DNA of 52,842 nucleotides from Paenibacillus sp. 1001270B_150601_E10 (GCF_015558675.1 NZ_JADMOL010000015.1:36497-89338), one strand, 5' to 3'. Positions 43,078 to 52,186 are shown, numbered from the stretch's first letter. The notes: generated by a model from the sequence alone, not told the origin. A program made the numbers and translations.

Positions 43078-43961
43078 AAAAACTAACGATAAGTCAGCGT
43101 AAAGCAGGCGTAGGCATTTTGTTCTGTCTGCCGCTTCTATTTGGCCTGATCCTGCTGTTCATTCTTCCCCTGATTCAATCCTTTCGCTACAGCTTAAGCG
43201 ATCTCAACTTGGTTCAGGGCGGGTTTGAATTGGAGTATAAAGGATTTAGCAATTATGTGAGCTTGTTCCTCTCCAATCCAACCTATATACGTGAACTAAC
43301 GGAAGCGGTCGTCGATATGGTGGTCAACGTTCCGATCCTCATCATATTCAGCTTATTTGCTGCGGTGCTGCTGAATCAGAAGTTCAAGGGAAGAGGCTTT
43401 GTTCGAGCAGTATTCTTCTTGCCGGTTATTTTGGCTTCTAGCGCCATTGCTAATATGGATATCAGTTCTTTTGTAGGAAGCTCGACGCCTGGATCAGGGT
43501 CGGGGGCTGAGGGAGGAATGCTGCAAAGCTTTGAGCTGAAGAAAATGATGCTGGAAGCGGGACTTGCAGAAGTGTTCGTCAATTATTTGACAGGGGCGGT
43601 AGATCGAATCTACGAGATTATCAGCACATCCGGCGTACAGATGCTCATATTCCTAGCTGGATTGCAATCGATCTCTCCATCGCTCTACGAGGCATCTAAA
43701 ATAGAAGGAGCAACAGGCTACGAGATATTCTGGAAGGTCACCTTCCCGATGATGACGCCATTGATTCTTACGAATACGGTTTATTCTATTATCGATACCT
43801 TTAGCCGCAACAAGATTAGTCTGACAATCTCCGAAACCGCCTTTAAGGTGTTTGATTTCGGCTTAAGCTCAGCTATGTCTTGGGTCTATTTCCTTGTCAT
43901 ATCCCTCCTGCTAGCCATCATGGTGGGACTAATCTCGCGGAAAGTGTTCTATTACGACTGA
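43074..43961 (+). CDS. Sugar ABC transporter permease, pair B first subunit (MalF type)
   Basis: 295 residues, six helices, EAA loop YEASKIEGATGYEIFWKVTFP (about residue 205). An extra Gly/Ser-rich loop (SSTPGSGSGAEGG, about 139-151) sits between helices and is unusual. Translationally coupled (ATGA) with the DUF5696 gene, suggesting their products work together. Confidence 0.9.
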   Translation: MKKLTISQRKAGVGILFCLPLLFGLILLFILPLIQSFRYSLSDLNLVQGGFELEYKGFSNYVSLFLSNPTYIRELTEAVVDMVVNVPILIIFSLFAAVLLNQKFKGRGFVRAVFFLPVILASSAIANMDISSFVGSSTPGSGSGAEGGMLQSFELKKMMLEAGLAEVFVNYLTGAVDRIYEIISTSGVQMLIFLAGLQSISPSLYEASKIEGATGYEIFWKVTFPMMTPLILTNTVYSIIDTFSRNKISLTISETAFKVFDFGLSSAMSWVYFLVISLLLAIMVGLISRKVFYYD

Positions 43962-43974
43962 GGAGGCCGGATGC

Positions 43975-44925
43975 ATGCAGCAATTATCAAAAACCATGGA
44001 TGCCATCGTCATCCGCTTCAACCCTGCGAAGAAGGGCAAGGAATGGACCTGGAAGGTGCTTCGAACGTTATTGGTGACAGGATTCTGCTATATTATCTTG
44101 TTCCCCATCTTTCTAAGGCTGTCTGTTGCCTTCCGAGATAGGATGGACGTGTATGATCCTGCCGTACTGTGGATTCCAAGGCATTTTACGCTGGATAACT
44201 TTCGGATTGCGATCGAAACGACCGATTTCTTCGGGGCGCTTCGAAATACACTGTTGATCTCCGGAAGCACGACCATCATTCAGATCATCTCATGCGCCAT
44301 GGCGGCTTATGCCTTTGCCAGACTAAAGTTTAGAGGCAGCGGCCTCTTGTTTGGCCTTGTGATCTTTACGATCATCGTTCCGCCGCAGACGATCATGATT
44401 CCGCTGTACATGACGTACCGCTACTTTGATCTCTTCGGCTTAGTGCCTGTGCTGACGGGACAAACGAGCTTTAACTTGATAGACACGTTCTGGCCCTTTA
44501 TTTTATCCTCGGCAACCGGGATGGGGTTGAAAAATGGTCTGTACATTTATATCTTCCGACAGTTTTTCCGCGGTGTGCCGAAGGAACTCGAGGAGGCAGC
44601 CTTTGTGGATGGGGCAGGAATTGTTCATACTTTCTTCCGCATTATGGTTCCGAATGCGATACCGGCTGTTATTACCGTTGCGCTGTTCTCCTTCGTATGG
44701 CAGTGGAACGACAGCTATTATGTGGGACTCTTCCTCAACGATGTGAAGGTGCTGTCCACCCAGTTGATGAACATGGGCGTGAATTTAGAGGAACCGGACC
44801 CTGTTCTGCAATCGATACTGCTCAATACAGGAGTGCTGCTCATTACGGCTCCGCTGCTCATCATGTACCTGTTCGTCCAGCGTTATTTCGTAGAGAGCGT
44901 AGAACGTACAGGTATCGTAGGCTAA
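43975..44925 (+). CDS. Sugar ABC transporter permease, pair B second subunit (MalG type)
   Basis: 316 residues, six helices, EAA loop EEAAFVDGAGIVHTFFRIMVP (about residue 206). ATG 43975 follows GAGGAGG. Last gene of the operon; no ATP-binding protein follows, so a housekeeping multitask ATPase is required. Confidence 0.92.
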   Translation: MQQLSKTMDAIVIRFNPAKKGKEWTWKVLRTLLVTGFCYIILFPIFLRLSVAFRDRMDVYDPAVLWIPRHFTLDNFRIAIETTDFFGALRNTLLISGSTTIIQIISCAMAAYAFARLKFRGSGLLFGLVIFTIIVPPQTIMIPLYMTYRYFDLFGLVPVLTGQTSFNLIDTFWPFILSSATGMGLKNGLYIYIFRQFFRGVPKELEEAAFVDGAGIVHTFFRIMVPNAIPAVITVALFSFVWQWNDSYYVGLFLNDVKVLSTQLMNMGVNLEEPDPVLQSILLNTGVLLITAPLLIMYLFVQRYFVESVERTGIVG

Positions 44926-45002
44926 CCGTTGTTGTGGGCTAGCTGATCATAGATAACGAATGATTGGCGGGTGCACAGGATTCGGTATGAGAATACCAAG
45001 GG

Positions 45003-45037
45003 ATATCCGGCAGCGGTCGTCTGCCGGATATTTGTTT
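45003..45037 (+). terminator. Terminator of the surface-transport operon
   Basis: Perfect 11-base stem ATATCCGGCAG (45003-45013) with CTGCCGGATAT (45021-45031), followed by TTGTTT. Confidence 0.88.
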
Positions 45038-45169
45038 GGGAATGGGTTGCAACTTTTAACTGTATGGGTTGTCCTGTAATAGAAGAGACAAAAGACAGAG
45101 TAAAGCTGCAAGAAGAACCGATTGTCTCTAAGAAGCAAGAACTTTTGCAGACAGAAAGGGGTGATGGTG

Positions 45170-46345
45170 TTGAATCAAAGGCCAATGCCTCTCTATGCTC
45201 AAATCATCAGATTTTTAAAGGAGCGAATAGAAGAAGGCTACTATGTGCCCAATCAGCAAATTCCGACTGAAAAGGAATTGGCTCAGCACTTCCAGGTAAG
45301 CCGAATTACGACGAAGCGCGCGTTAGAAGAGCTGGAGCGAAGCGGCTATATTTATCGCAAGCGCGGCAGTGGAAGCTTTGTGAAAGAACGGGATGTAACA
45401 AGCGGACAGGAGAGCCTAGCCAGGGTAGATCGCATCTCGACGAAGAAAATCATATCGATGATCTTTCCTTATACGATGGATAATGGATATGCCGGCTTCT
45501 TAAAGGGAGTGTCCGATCAATTAGAAGCAAAGGGCTTTTACTTAAGCGTTCACTCCTCCGATTGGAATCCGTACAAGGAGCGAGAGCTGCTGCTTCGTTT
45601 GCCAGAGGAAGGATTCGATGGCGTCATTCTATATCCGTACAGCTCCATTGATAATATGGATATTGTCTATTCGTTAATGCTTCGAGGCTATCCGCTCGTT
45701 CTGATTGATCAGTATTATCCGAATATGAATGTATGGAGCGTGGTGTCGGACAATCAGCGCGGAGGCTATATCGGCACCGAGCATTTCATCAAGCTAGGCC
45801 ATCAGCGAATTGCGTATGTATCCAGCATCGATCTGCATATGCGGACCTCCGTCCGCGACCGATTCTTTGGTTACGGTCAGGCGCTCCGTGATTATGGTCT
45901 TGTCCTTGACCCACATCTTTGCGTATTTAATTTTTATGAGAGTGTGAATGAAGAGAACAAAGTCGCTTATTATCAGCACCTCATACACAACCTCCTAAGC
46001 CGAGGCGCGACGGCAATTATGGCTGAGCACGATGAGCTTGCGCTGGACTTGATGCGAGCTTGCGCGAAGGGAGGAATCCTCGTACCAGAACACCTTTCAA
46101 TCATAGGGTTTGACGACATTGAGCTGGCAGAACACCACGATACCCCATTAACGACAATTGCACAGCACTATTATGAGATTGGAAGACTTGCGGCAGAAGG
46201 AATGACTCTGCAGGTGAACAGCCCTGAACACCTTCATCGAACGGAGGAGAAGCAGCAGACGGTGCCTGTTACGCTTAAGCGTAGGGAATCTACTGCATCT
46301 CGCAAAGAAATGATATACAATGGAGGAACACCCATCATTTCTTAG
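45170..46345 (+). CDS. GntR-type HTH / LacI-type sensor transcriptional regulator (regulator 2)
   Basis: 391 residues with the same design as regulator 1: GntR winged helix (1-70, VSRITTKRALEELERSGYIYRKRGSGSFV) plus LacI sensor (about 90-340), and an extra basic tail. TTG 45170 is preferred because AAAGGGGTG is best spaced for it; GTG 45167 and ATG 45164 are in frame. The 5' leader can fold in two exclusive ways (45084-45091 with 45122-45129; 45106-45111 with 45145-45150). Followed by the aldo-keto reductase gene after nine bases. Confidence 0.87.
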   Translation: MNQRPMPLYAQIIRFLKERIEEGYYVPNQQIPTEKELAQHFQVSRITTKRALEELERSGYIYRKRGSGSFVKERDVTSGQESLARVDRISTKKIISMIFPYTMDNGYAGFLKGVSDQLEAKGFYLSVHSSDWNPYKERELLLRLPEEGFDGVILYPYSSIDNMDIVYSLMLRGYPLVLIDQYYPNMNVWSVVSDNQRGGYIGTEHFIKLGHQRIAYVSSIDLHMRTSVRDRFFGYGQALRDYGLVLDPHLCVFNFYESVNEENKVAYYQHLIHNLLSRGATAIMAEHDELALDLMRACAKGGILVPEHLSIIGFDDIELAEHHDTPLTTIAQHYYEIGRLAAEGMTLQVNSPEHLHRTEEKQQTVPVTLKRRESTASRKEMIYNGGTPIIS

Positions 46346-46354
46346 GAGGCCAAC

Positions 46355-47332
46355 ATGAACGTCATTCCTTTACAACAACATGGATTCAACACAAGTCGAC
46401 TCGTCCTCGGATGCATGTCCTTTGGAGGAGGCTGGAATAACGATCCGATTACAGATGCAGATATGCTAAAGGCGGAGAAGGGGTTGGATGCGGCTTTATC
46501 TATCGGCATTAACATGCTGGATCATGCCAACATTTATACCCGTGGCAAAGCCGAAGAGGTATTTGGCCGAATCTTCAAAGCGAAGCCGGAACTTCGTGAG
46601 CAGCTTATCGTACAAACGAAATGCGGCATCCGCTTTCAAGAAGGGGAAGTTCCAGGGCGCTATGACTTTTCAAAAGAACATATTCTAAGCTCTGTTGATG
46701 CATCGCTTAAGCGCTTAAATACAGAGTATTTGGATATTTTGCTGCTGCATCGTCCAGATCCGTTGATGGAGCCGTCTGAAGTAGCTGAAGCCTTTGGCAA
46801 GCTTAAGGCGCAAGGGAAGGTTAGAGCCTTTGGCGTATCGAATATGAGCGTCTCCCAAATGAGATTCCTTGAGCATGCGCTGTCTGAGAAGCTAATTGTC
46901 AATCAGCTGGAGATGAGCCTGTCTCATCTGCACTGGCTGGATCAAGGCGTTCATGTGAATCAGGATGCCGGTACGGGCGTGAGCTTTGGCGAAGGCATTA
47001 TGGAGTATTGCCAAATGGAACGCGTTCAGCTCCAAGCATGGGGGCCTCTATCTCAAGGCCGCTTTACAGGCCGCTCTGTTGAGCAGGAGCCAGAGCATAT
47101 TCAGCGCACGGCTGCTTTAGTGAAGCAGCTTGCAGAGGCGAAAGAAACGACGCCTGAAGCGATTGTGCTTGGCTGGCTGATGCGCCATCCAGCAGGCATC
47201 CAGCCGATTATCGGTTCGGGCAATGCTGAGCGTATTCTTGCATGCCAAGATGCGGAGCAGCAGGCGAAGTTGATGACGCGTGAAGAGTGGTATGCCTTGT
47301 ACGTGGCCGCGCGCGGGATCCATTTGCCGTAA
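46355..47332 (+). CDS. Aldo/keto reductase
   Basis: 325-residue NADPH-dependent oxidoreductase of the YdhF/YqkF type. The catalytic tetrad is visible: Asp in INMLDHANIY, Tyr in NIYTRGKAEEVFG, Lys in VQTKCGIRF, His in LLLHRPDPL; the cofactor end shows QPIIGSGNAERI. Strong TAGGAGG site. It appears co-transcribed with regulator 2; reducing a sugar or keto-sugar derived from the imported substrate is inference. Confidence 0.92.
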   Translation: MNVIPLQQHGFNTSRLVLGCMSFGGGWNNDPITDADMLKAEKGLDAALSIGINMLDHANIYTRGKAEEVFGRIFKAKPELREQLIVQTKCGIRFQEGEVPGRYDFSKEHILSSVDASLKRLNTEYLDILLLHRPDPLMEPSEVAEAFGKLKAQGKVRAFGVSNMSVSQMRFLEHALSEKLIVNQLEMSLSHLHWLDQGVHVNQDAGTGVSFGEGIMEYCQMERVQLQAWGPLSQGRFTGRSVEQEPEHIQRTAALVKQLAEAKETTPEAIVLGWLMRHPAGIQPIIGSGNAERILACQDAEQQAKLMTREEWYALYVAARGIHLP

Positions 47333-47376
47333 ATGCTGACCATAAACATGAATGTTATGCATTGAATCATAAAAAG

Positions 47377-47416
47377 GAATGGATAGAGTTCAGATCTGAA
47401 GCCTCTATCCATTCTT
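47377..47416. terminator. Terminator after the aldo/keto reductase
   Basis: GAATGGATAGAG (47377-47388) pairs with CTCTATCCATTC (47403-47414); the loop contains the palindrome TTCAGATCTGAA. A-run on the left and T on the right suggest bidirectional use, also for the minus-strand GNAT gene. Confidence 0.8.
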
Positions 47417-47441
47417 GTATTTTCGGGCAAAAAGTGCGACG

Positions 47442-47480
47442 CATTATCCCTTGATAGTGGATAATGGGACTCCTTTTTTT
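47442..47480 (+). terminator. Second terminator-like hairpin
   Basis: CATTATCC (47442-47449) pairs with GGATAATG (47459-47466), followed after seven bases by a run of seven T. Nothing else is seen up to the GNAT gene. Confidence 0.6.
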
Positions 47481-47583
47481 ATGCCACAGCAGCAAAGGCG
47501 CTGCTATGATGATCATAGGTGCGGTGTCAACTCACACCTAAGATGTCAGCTTACACCTAGTTGAAAAGGTATACAGCTTAGGG

Positions 47584-48015
47584 TCAGAAGATGGATACAT
47601 AATGAATTCTTTGATACTCCTCTTCGAAGCCATATTTCCTATAAAGCTGCATAGCAGCGTCATTTTTGCTCTCTATGCTTAGCTGAACATCGACAGCGCC
47701 GGTTTGTTGAAGCCTCTGCAATATTTCAGATAGCATCGCTTTACCCATACCACGTCTTTGCCACTCGCGCTTTACTGCAAGGGTCGGAATTTTCGCGTGA
47801 ATTCCTCTAAGGATAGAACAATGCAGCCCTGCCGCTTCCCCCTTTTCATTTACACATAGGAGGTAGAGATCTCTTAAACATACCACGTTTAGCGTATGCT
47901 GTGCCTGCATACCTGCATTCAAGCCAAGAGCAGCTTCTCCGAGAATCTGAAAAGGAGAATGAGAATGATTATAGTTAAACGATCCATCATTAAGCCAAAT
48001 ATGATCAGATAGCAA
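47584..48015 (-). CDS. GNAT-family N-acetyltransferase, start unclear
   Basis: 143 residues from TTG 48015. The acetyl-CoA loop is in TLAVKREWQRRGMGKAM and motif B in SIESKNDAAMQLYRKYGFEEEYQRIHY. Substrate unknown. There is no ribosome site before the TTG, and the same frame stays open for about 30 more codons to a TGA without any ATG, GTG or TTG except the last, so the 5' end may be decayed. It lies at the right edge of the accessory region, convergent with the reductase gene. Confidence 0.75.
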   Translation of the reverse strand: MLSDHIWLNDGSFNYNHSHSPFQILGEAALGLNAGMQAQHTLNVVCLRDLYLLCVNEKGEAAGLHCSILRGIHAKIPTLAVKREWQRRGMGKAMLSEILQRLQQTGAVDVQLSIESKNDAAMQLYRKYGFEEEYQRIHYVSIF

Positions 48016-48128
48016 CAGAGAAAAGCTATTTTTAAATCTGACAGCTGGAAGTCTTGTGTTTAGGTGGAAAAATTCGCTTCCATACGCAAAGTTTCGTGTA
48101 TAATGTATTCAACTTTATTCTATGCCTA

Positions 48129-48157
48129 TTGCCAATCTTCGGTCGTTTCGATATAAT
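48129..48157 (+). promoter_or_regulatory. Sigma-A promoter of pheB-hom
   Basis: TTGCCA (48129-48134), 17 bases, TATAAT (48152-48157). A second TATAAT at 48099-48104 has a poor -35. Confidence 0.75.
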
Positions 48158-48201
48158 GTCCTCTATGACAGAACAAAAGTCTTTACACGGAGGACGAAAC
48201 A

Positions 48202-48639
48202 ATGTCTGAACGTTATTACCTCGTAAGAGAGGATATTTTGCCTGAGGCTGTCGTGAAGACGGTCAAAGCTAAGCAGCTGCTGGCTGCAGGAGAAGTGAAG
48301 ACCGTACATGAGGCTGCAGAACGCGTAGATTTGAGCCGAAGTGCTTTCTATAAATATAAAGATGGCATCTTTCCTTTGAATCAATTAGAGCGGGAGCGTA
48401 TCGTCACGATCTCATTGGATCTGGATCATCGTTCGGGTATTCTTTCCAAGGTGCTAGGGTCTGTGGCGAATTTTGAAGGCAATGTGCTGACGATTCATCA
48501 GACGATTCCTTTGCAGGGGATAGCGAATGTGGTGCTGTCCGTAGAGACATCCCTTATTGCAGAGCCTTTCGGGCAGATGCTCGATGCGCTGCGAGAGATT
48601 CCAGGAGTGAAGCGGGTAATGGTAATAGGGCAAGGATAA
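48202..48639 (+). CDS. pheB: ACT-domain protein PheB
   Basis: 145 residues: an N-terminal HTH-like helical part (about 20-55, VHEAAERVDLSRSAFYKYKDGIFP) and a C-terminal ACT domain (about 68-142, TISLDLDHRSGILSKVLGSVA). In Bacillus pheB lies between obg and pheA; a regulatory amino-acid sensor role is likely, the chorismate-mutase label in old annotations is unproven. GGAGG before ATG 48202. hom follows after 33 bases. Confidence 0.93.
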   Translation: MSERYYLVREDILPEAVVKTVKAKQLLAAGEVKTVHEAAERVDLSRSAFYKYKDGIFPLNQLERERIVTISLDLDHRSGILSKVLGSVANFEGNVLTIHQTIPLQGIANVVLSVETSLIAEPFGQMLDALREIPGVKRVMVIGQG

Positions 48640-48672
48640 CATTTAGATGCATGGGAATGGGAGGAACGTGGG

Positions 48673-49959
48673 ATGAGACCAATTAAGGTAGGTTTGCTAG
48701 GAATGGGTACGGTTGGTACCGGTGTTGTCCGCATTGTCGAAGGTCATCAAGAAGATTTAAGCAGTCAAGTAGGCTCTCCAATTCAGATTAGCAAGATTCT
48801 TGTGAAGGATCTGGCGAAGCAGCGTCATCTCCATGTGAATCCTGATGTGATGACAGAGAATCCATGGGACGTCATTTATGACCCGGATATCGATGTGATT
48901 GTTGAGGTCATGGGCGGCATCGAGCCAACGAAGCAGTACATCCTTGAGGCGCTTGATCGAGGCAAACATATTGTAACGGCCAATAAGGATCTCATGGCCC
49001 TGCACGGTGTCGAGATTATGGAAAAGGCAAAAGCCAACCAATGCGACGTGTACTACGAAGCGAGTGTGGCAGGGGGCATTCCGATTATTCGTACCTTAAT
49101 GGAGGGCTTCTCTTCTGATCGCATTACAAAGATCATGGGAATTGTAAACGGCACAACGAATTACATTTTGACCAAAATGAGTCAAGAAGGTGCTGCTTAT
49201 GAGGATGTGCTGAAGGAAGCGCAAGCGCTTGGCTATGCGGAATCCGATCCTACCTCTGATGTGGAAGGCCTTGATGCGGCAAGAAAGATGGCGATCTTGG
49301 CTACACTTGGGTTCCATGCGAATGTGGCATTGGACGATGTATCGGTGCGGGGCATCTCTAGCATTACAAAGCAGGACATTCTTTATGCGAAGCGCCTTGG
49401 CTACGAAATGAAGCTGCTAGGTATTGCAGAGCGTCAGGATGATCAGATCAGCGTCGTGGTACAGCCAACGATGGTAAAGACCTCCCATCCGCTTGCTTCC
49501 GTGAATGGCGTCTTTAATGCGGTTTATGTGTATGGCGAAGCGGTTGGCGAGACGATGTTCTATGGACCAGGTGCTGGGGAAATGCCTACTGCAACCTCCG
49601 TGGTCGCAGACTTGGTAGCCGTAATTCGCAATATGAGACTTGGCGTTACAGGTCAGCATGCCCACCATGCCTATAAAGAGAAGAAGCTGAAGACAGACGA
49701 TCAGATCGCTTACAAAAACTTTATCTTGCTTGATGTGCACGATAAAGCAGGTGTACTGGCGAAGATTACACAAGTCTTTACGATGTTTAATGTAAGCTTG
49801 GAATCTGTTGTTCAGCAGCCTAATCCGCACAATCCAGATGCGGAGATTGTGATTGTCACGCATGAAGCAAGCCAATCCAGCATGAACAAGGTGCTGGATG
49901 AGTTTGGACAGCTTGATGTGATCAAATCGATTAAGAGTGCTTACCGAGTAGAAGGCTAA
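48673..49959 (+). CDS. hom: Homoserine dehydrogenase
   Basis: Reduces aspartate-semialdehyde to homoserine with NAD(P)H. 428 residues: nucleotide loop LLGMGTVGTGVVRI (8-21), TANKDLMALHG, substrate region GGIPIIRTLMEGFSSDRI, GIVNGTTNYILTKM, and a C-terminal ACT domain (about 350-428) for threonine feedback control. Upstream GGGAGG. Leads into thrC and thrB, completing the threonine branch. Confidence 0.97.
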   Translation: MRPIKVGLLGMGTVGTGVVRIVEGHQEDLSSQVGSPIQISKILVKDLAKQRHLHVNPDVMTENPWDVIYDPDIDVIVEVMGGIEPTKQYILEALDRGKHIVTANKDLMALHGVEIMEKAKANQCDVYYEASVAGGIPIIRTLMEGFSSDRITKIMGIVNGTTNYILTKMSQEGAAYEDVLKEAQALGYAESDPTSDVEGLDAARKMAILATLGFHANVALDDVSVRGISSITKQDILYAKRLGYEMKLLGIAERQDDQISVVVQPTMVKTSHPLASVNGVFNAVYVYGEAVGETMFYGPGAGEMPTATSVVADLVAVIRNMRLGVTGQHAHHAYKEKKLKTDDQIAYKNFILLDVHDKAGVLAKITQVFTMFNVSLESVVQQPNPHNPDAEIVIVTHEASQSSMNKVLDEFGQLDVIKSIKSAYRVEG

Positions 49960-50013
49960 GGAAGTTAGCTAAGGGTCATTATGGAATGATTCATTTACGT
50001 TTAATGGTTTCAT

Positions 50014-50116
50014 ATGGACGGAAAATGGAACGAAGAGGACAGGGAGGCTAAAGGTACTGTTGTACTTAAGCTTCGCTGGCTTCTTCGTATAGGGGCTATC
50101 CGATCTTCCGTTCCAT
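50014..50116 (+). promoter_or_regulatory. Structured leader before thrC with two competing stems
   Basis: The 3' arm TCTTCCGTTCCAT (50104-50116) can pair with ATGGAACGAAGA (50025-50036, one bulge) or with ATGGACGGAA (50014-50023, one bulge). Smaller hairpins lie between. No U-tract terminator is seen. It fills most of the 197-base hom-thrC gap. Confidence 0.4.
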
Positions 50117-50156
50117 GATAATACAGCCAATATTTTTGTTTATGGGGGAGAAACCG

Positions 50157-51227
50157 ATGAGATATATGGGACTATTGCATACTTACACTTCAATGCTGCC
50201 AATCAATGAAGCGACACCGATGCTTACCTTGCATGAAGGAAATACGCCATTAATTCGTGCTGAGGTATTATCGAAGGAGCTTGGACTTAATATTTATTTG
50301 AAATACGAAGGTCTGAATCCAACGGGATCGTTCAAGGATCGCGGTATGGTCATGGCAGTAGCAAAGGCTGTGGAAGAAGGCAGCCGCACGATTATGTGCG
50401 CTTCAACGGGGAATACCTCGGCAGCGGCAGCAGCATATGCGGCTCGTGCGGGTCTCAATTGCATCGTGTTGATCCCTAACAACAATATTGCACTTGGCAA
50501 ATTGGCGCAGGCCATGATTTATGGTGCAAAGGTTATCGCGATCGAAGGCAACTTTGACCGCGCTCTTGAAATTGTTCGTGAAATTACAGCGAAGCACCCA
50601 ATCACGCTCGTGAACTCGGTCAATCCTTACCGTATTGAGGGTCAAAAGACCGCTGCGTTTGAAGTATGCGATCAATTAGGCGATGCTCCAGATATGCTTG
50701 CGATTCCTGTTGGGAATGCTGGCAACATTTCTGCCTATTGGAAAGGCTTCAAGGAATATTATGAAGCGGGCAAGTCCAGTAAGCGTCCTCGCATGCTTGG
50801 CTTTGAAGCAGAAGGCGCCATGGCTATCGTGAAAGGCGAGCCTATCGCAGAACCAGAAACAGTTGCAACTGCCATTCGCATCGGCAACCCGGCAAGCTGG
50901 AAGACAGCAGTAGAGGCTGCTGAGCAGTCTGAGGGACAAATCAATTTTGTAACGGATGAGGAGATATTGTCTGCGTATCAGCAGCTCGCATCCAAGGAAG
51001 GCGTATTTGCCGAGCCAGCTTCTGCTGCATCGCTTGCAGGCGTCATTAAGCTGTGTGGTGAAGGCTATTTCCAAGGCGGAGAGTCTGTCGTATGCGTGCT
51101 CACCGGCAATGGTTTAAAAGATCCGAACATCGCGATCAAGACCGCAGGCATTGAGCCGCTCGTCGTTCCTGATACGGAAGAGGCGGTTATGGAGGCTATC
51201 GAGCGGCTGGAGCGTGAAGAGAGATGA
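50157..51227 (+). CDS. thrC: Threonine synthase
   Basis: PLP enzyme converting O-phosphohomoserine to threonine. 356 residues with the PLP lysine in [11 protein letters not shown] (about residue 60), [17 protein letters not shown], and the phosphate-binding [18 protein letters not shown] 50157 follows GGGGGAG by six bases; the frame is open to 50115. ATGA overlap with thrB. Confidence 0.97.
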   Translation: MRYMGLLHTYTSMLPINEATPMLTLHEGNTPLIRAEVLSKELGLNIYLKYEGLNPTGSFKDRGMVMAVAKAVEEGSRTIMCASTGNTSAAAAAYAARAGLNCIVLIPNNNIALGKLAQAMIYGAKVIAIEGNFDRALEIVREITAKHPITLVNSVNPYRIEGQKTAAFEVCDQLGDAPDMLAIPVGNAGNISAYWKGFKEYYEAGKSSKRPRMLGFEAEGAMAIVKGEPIAEPETVATAIRIGNPASWKTAVEAAEQSEGQINFVTDEEILSAYQQLASKEGVFAEPASAASLAGVIKLCGEGYFQGGESVVCVLTGNGLKDPNIAIKTAGIEPLVVPDTEEAVMEAIERLEREER

Positions 51228-52186
51228 TCCGCGAAGACGGTGTTCTTGTAAGAGTACCCGCAAGCACGGCTAATCTGGGGCCAGGATTCGATACACTCGG
51301 TCTGGCCCTCTCTCTTCATCTATGGATCGGCATGAAGCCGGCAGAGAAGACGGTCGTGCATATGTATGGAGATCATTTGGGGGGGCTTCCGAATAATGAA
51401 GACAATCTCATCGTGAAAGTCGCCTATCGGCTTTTTCGAGAGGCTGGACAGGAGATTGTGCCGCTTCAAGTGGACGTGTACAGCGAAATTCCGCTTACTC
51501 GCGGCTTGGGCAGCAGTGCAACGGCGATAATCGGTGCTCTCTTTGCAGCCAATGAACTGCTTGGCGAGCCGCTATCGAAGCAGCAGCTTTTTGATATGGC
51601 AACCAATATGGAGAAGCATCCGGATAATGTAGGGGCTTCCTTGTATGGAGGTCTTCTTGTTGCAGCTTGGGACGGCATGCAGGCACATGGATTAAGCCTT
51701 ATGCCTGATCCATCCTTGACAACGGTCGTTGCGGTACCGAGGTTCCATTTGGAAACGAAGAAGGCGCGCAGTGTGCTGCCTGAACGATACGAGCTGAAGG
51801 ACGTTGTATTCAACGTCAGCCGGTCCTCCTTGCTAGCAGCCGCGCTCGCTACAGGGCAGTATGATCAGCTGTCCATCGCCATGCAGGATCGTGTGCATCA
51901 GCCATATCGCGCACCGCTTGTGCCAGGTATGGAGGAGGTTCTGCAGGAGGCTGTCCATCATGGGGCGCTGGGCGCAGCGCTTAGCGGTGCAGGGCCTACA
52001 GTAATCGCATTAGCGAAGCGCGAGGAAGCCTCTGTGCATGCACTTATTGCATTTATGAAAGAAACGTTAAGCAGACATGGGGTTGAAGCCGATGTCTTCC
52101 AACTTGATCCGTGCAATGAAGGTGCGGTAAGGTTAGAAGGACAAGCTTCTGATATCCATACTCATATTCCTGTATCTTCTTCTTGA
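51224..52186 (+). CDS. thrB: Homoserine kinase
   Basis: GHMP-family kinase making O-phosphohomoserine. 320 residues: [21 protein letters not shown] at the N terminus, ATP loop [16 protein letters not shown] (about 87-102), C-terminal [14 protein letters not shown]. Start overlaps the thrC stop (ATGA), translational coupling. Confidence 0.97.
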   Translation: MIREDGVLVRVPASTANLGPGFDTLGLALSLHLWIGMKPAEKTVVHMYGDHLGGLPNNEDNLIVKVAYRLFREAGQEIVPLQVDVYSEIPLTRGLGSSATAIIGALFAANELLGEPLSKQQLFDMATNMEKHPDNVGASLYGGLLVAAWDGMQAHGLSLMPDPSLTTVVAVPRFHLETKKARSVLPERYELKDVVFNVSRSSLLAAALATGQYDQLSIAMQDRVHQPYRAPLVPGMEEVLQEAVHHGALGAALSGAGPTVIALAKREEASVHALIAFMKETLSRHGVEADVFQLDPCNEGAVRLEGQASDIHTHIPVSSS

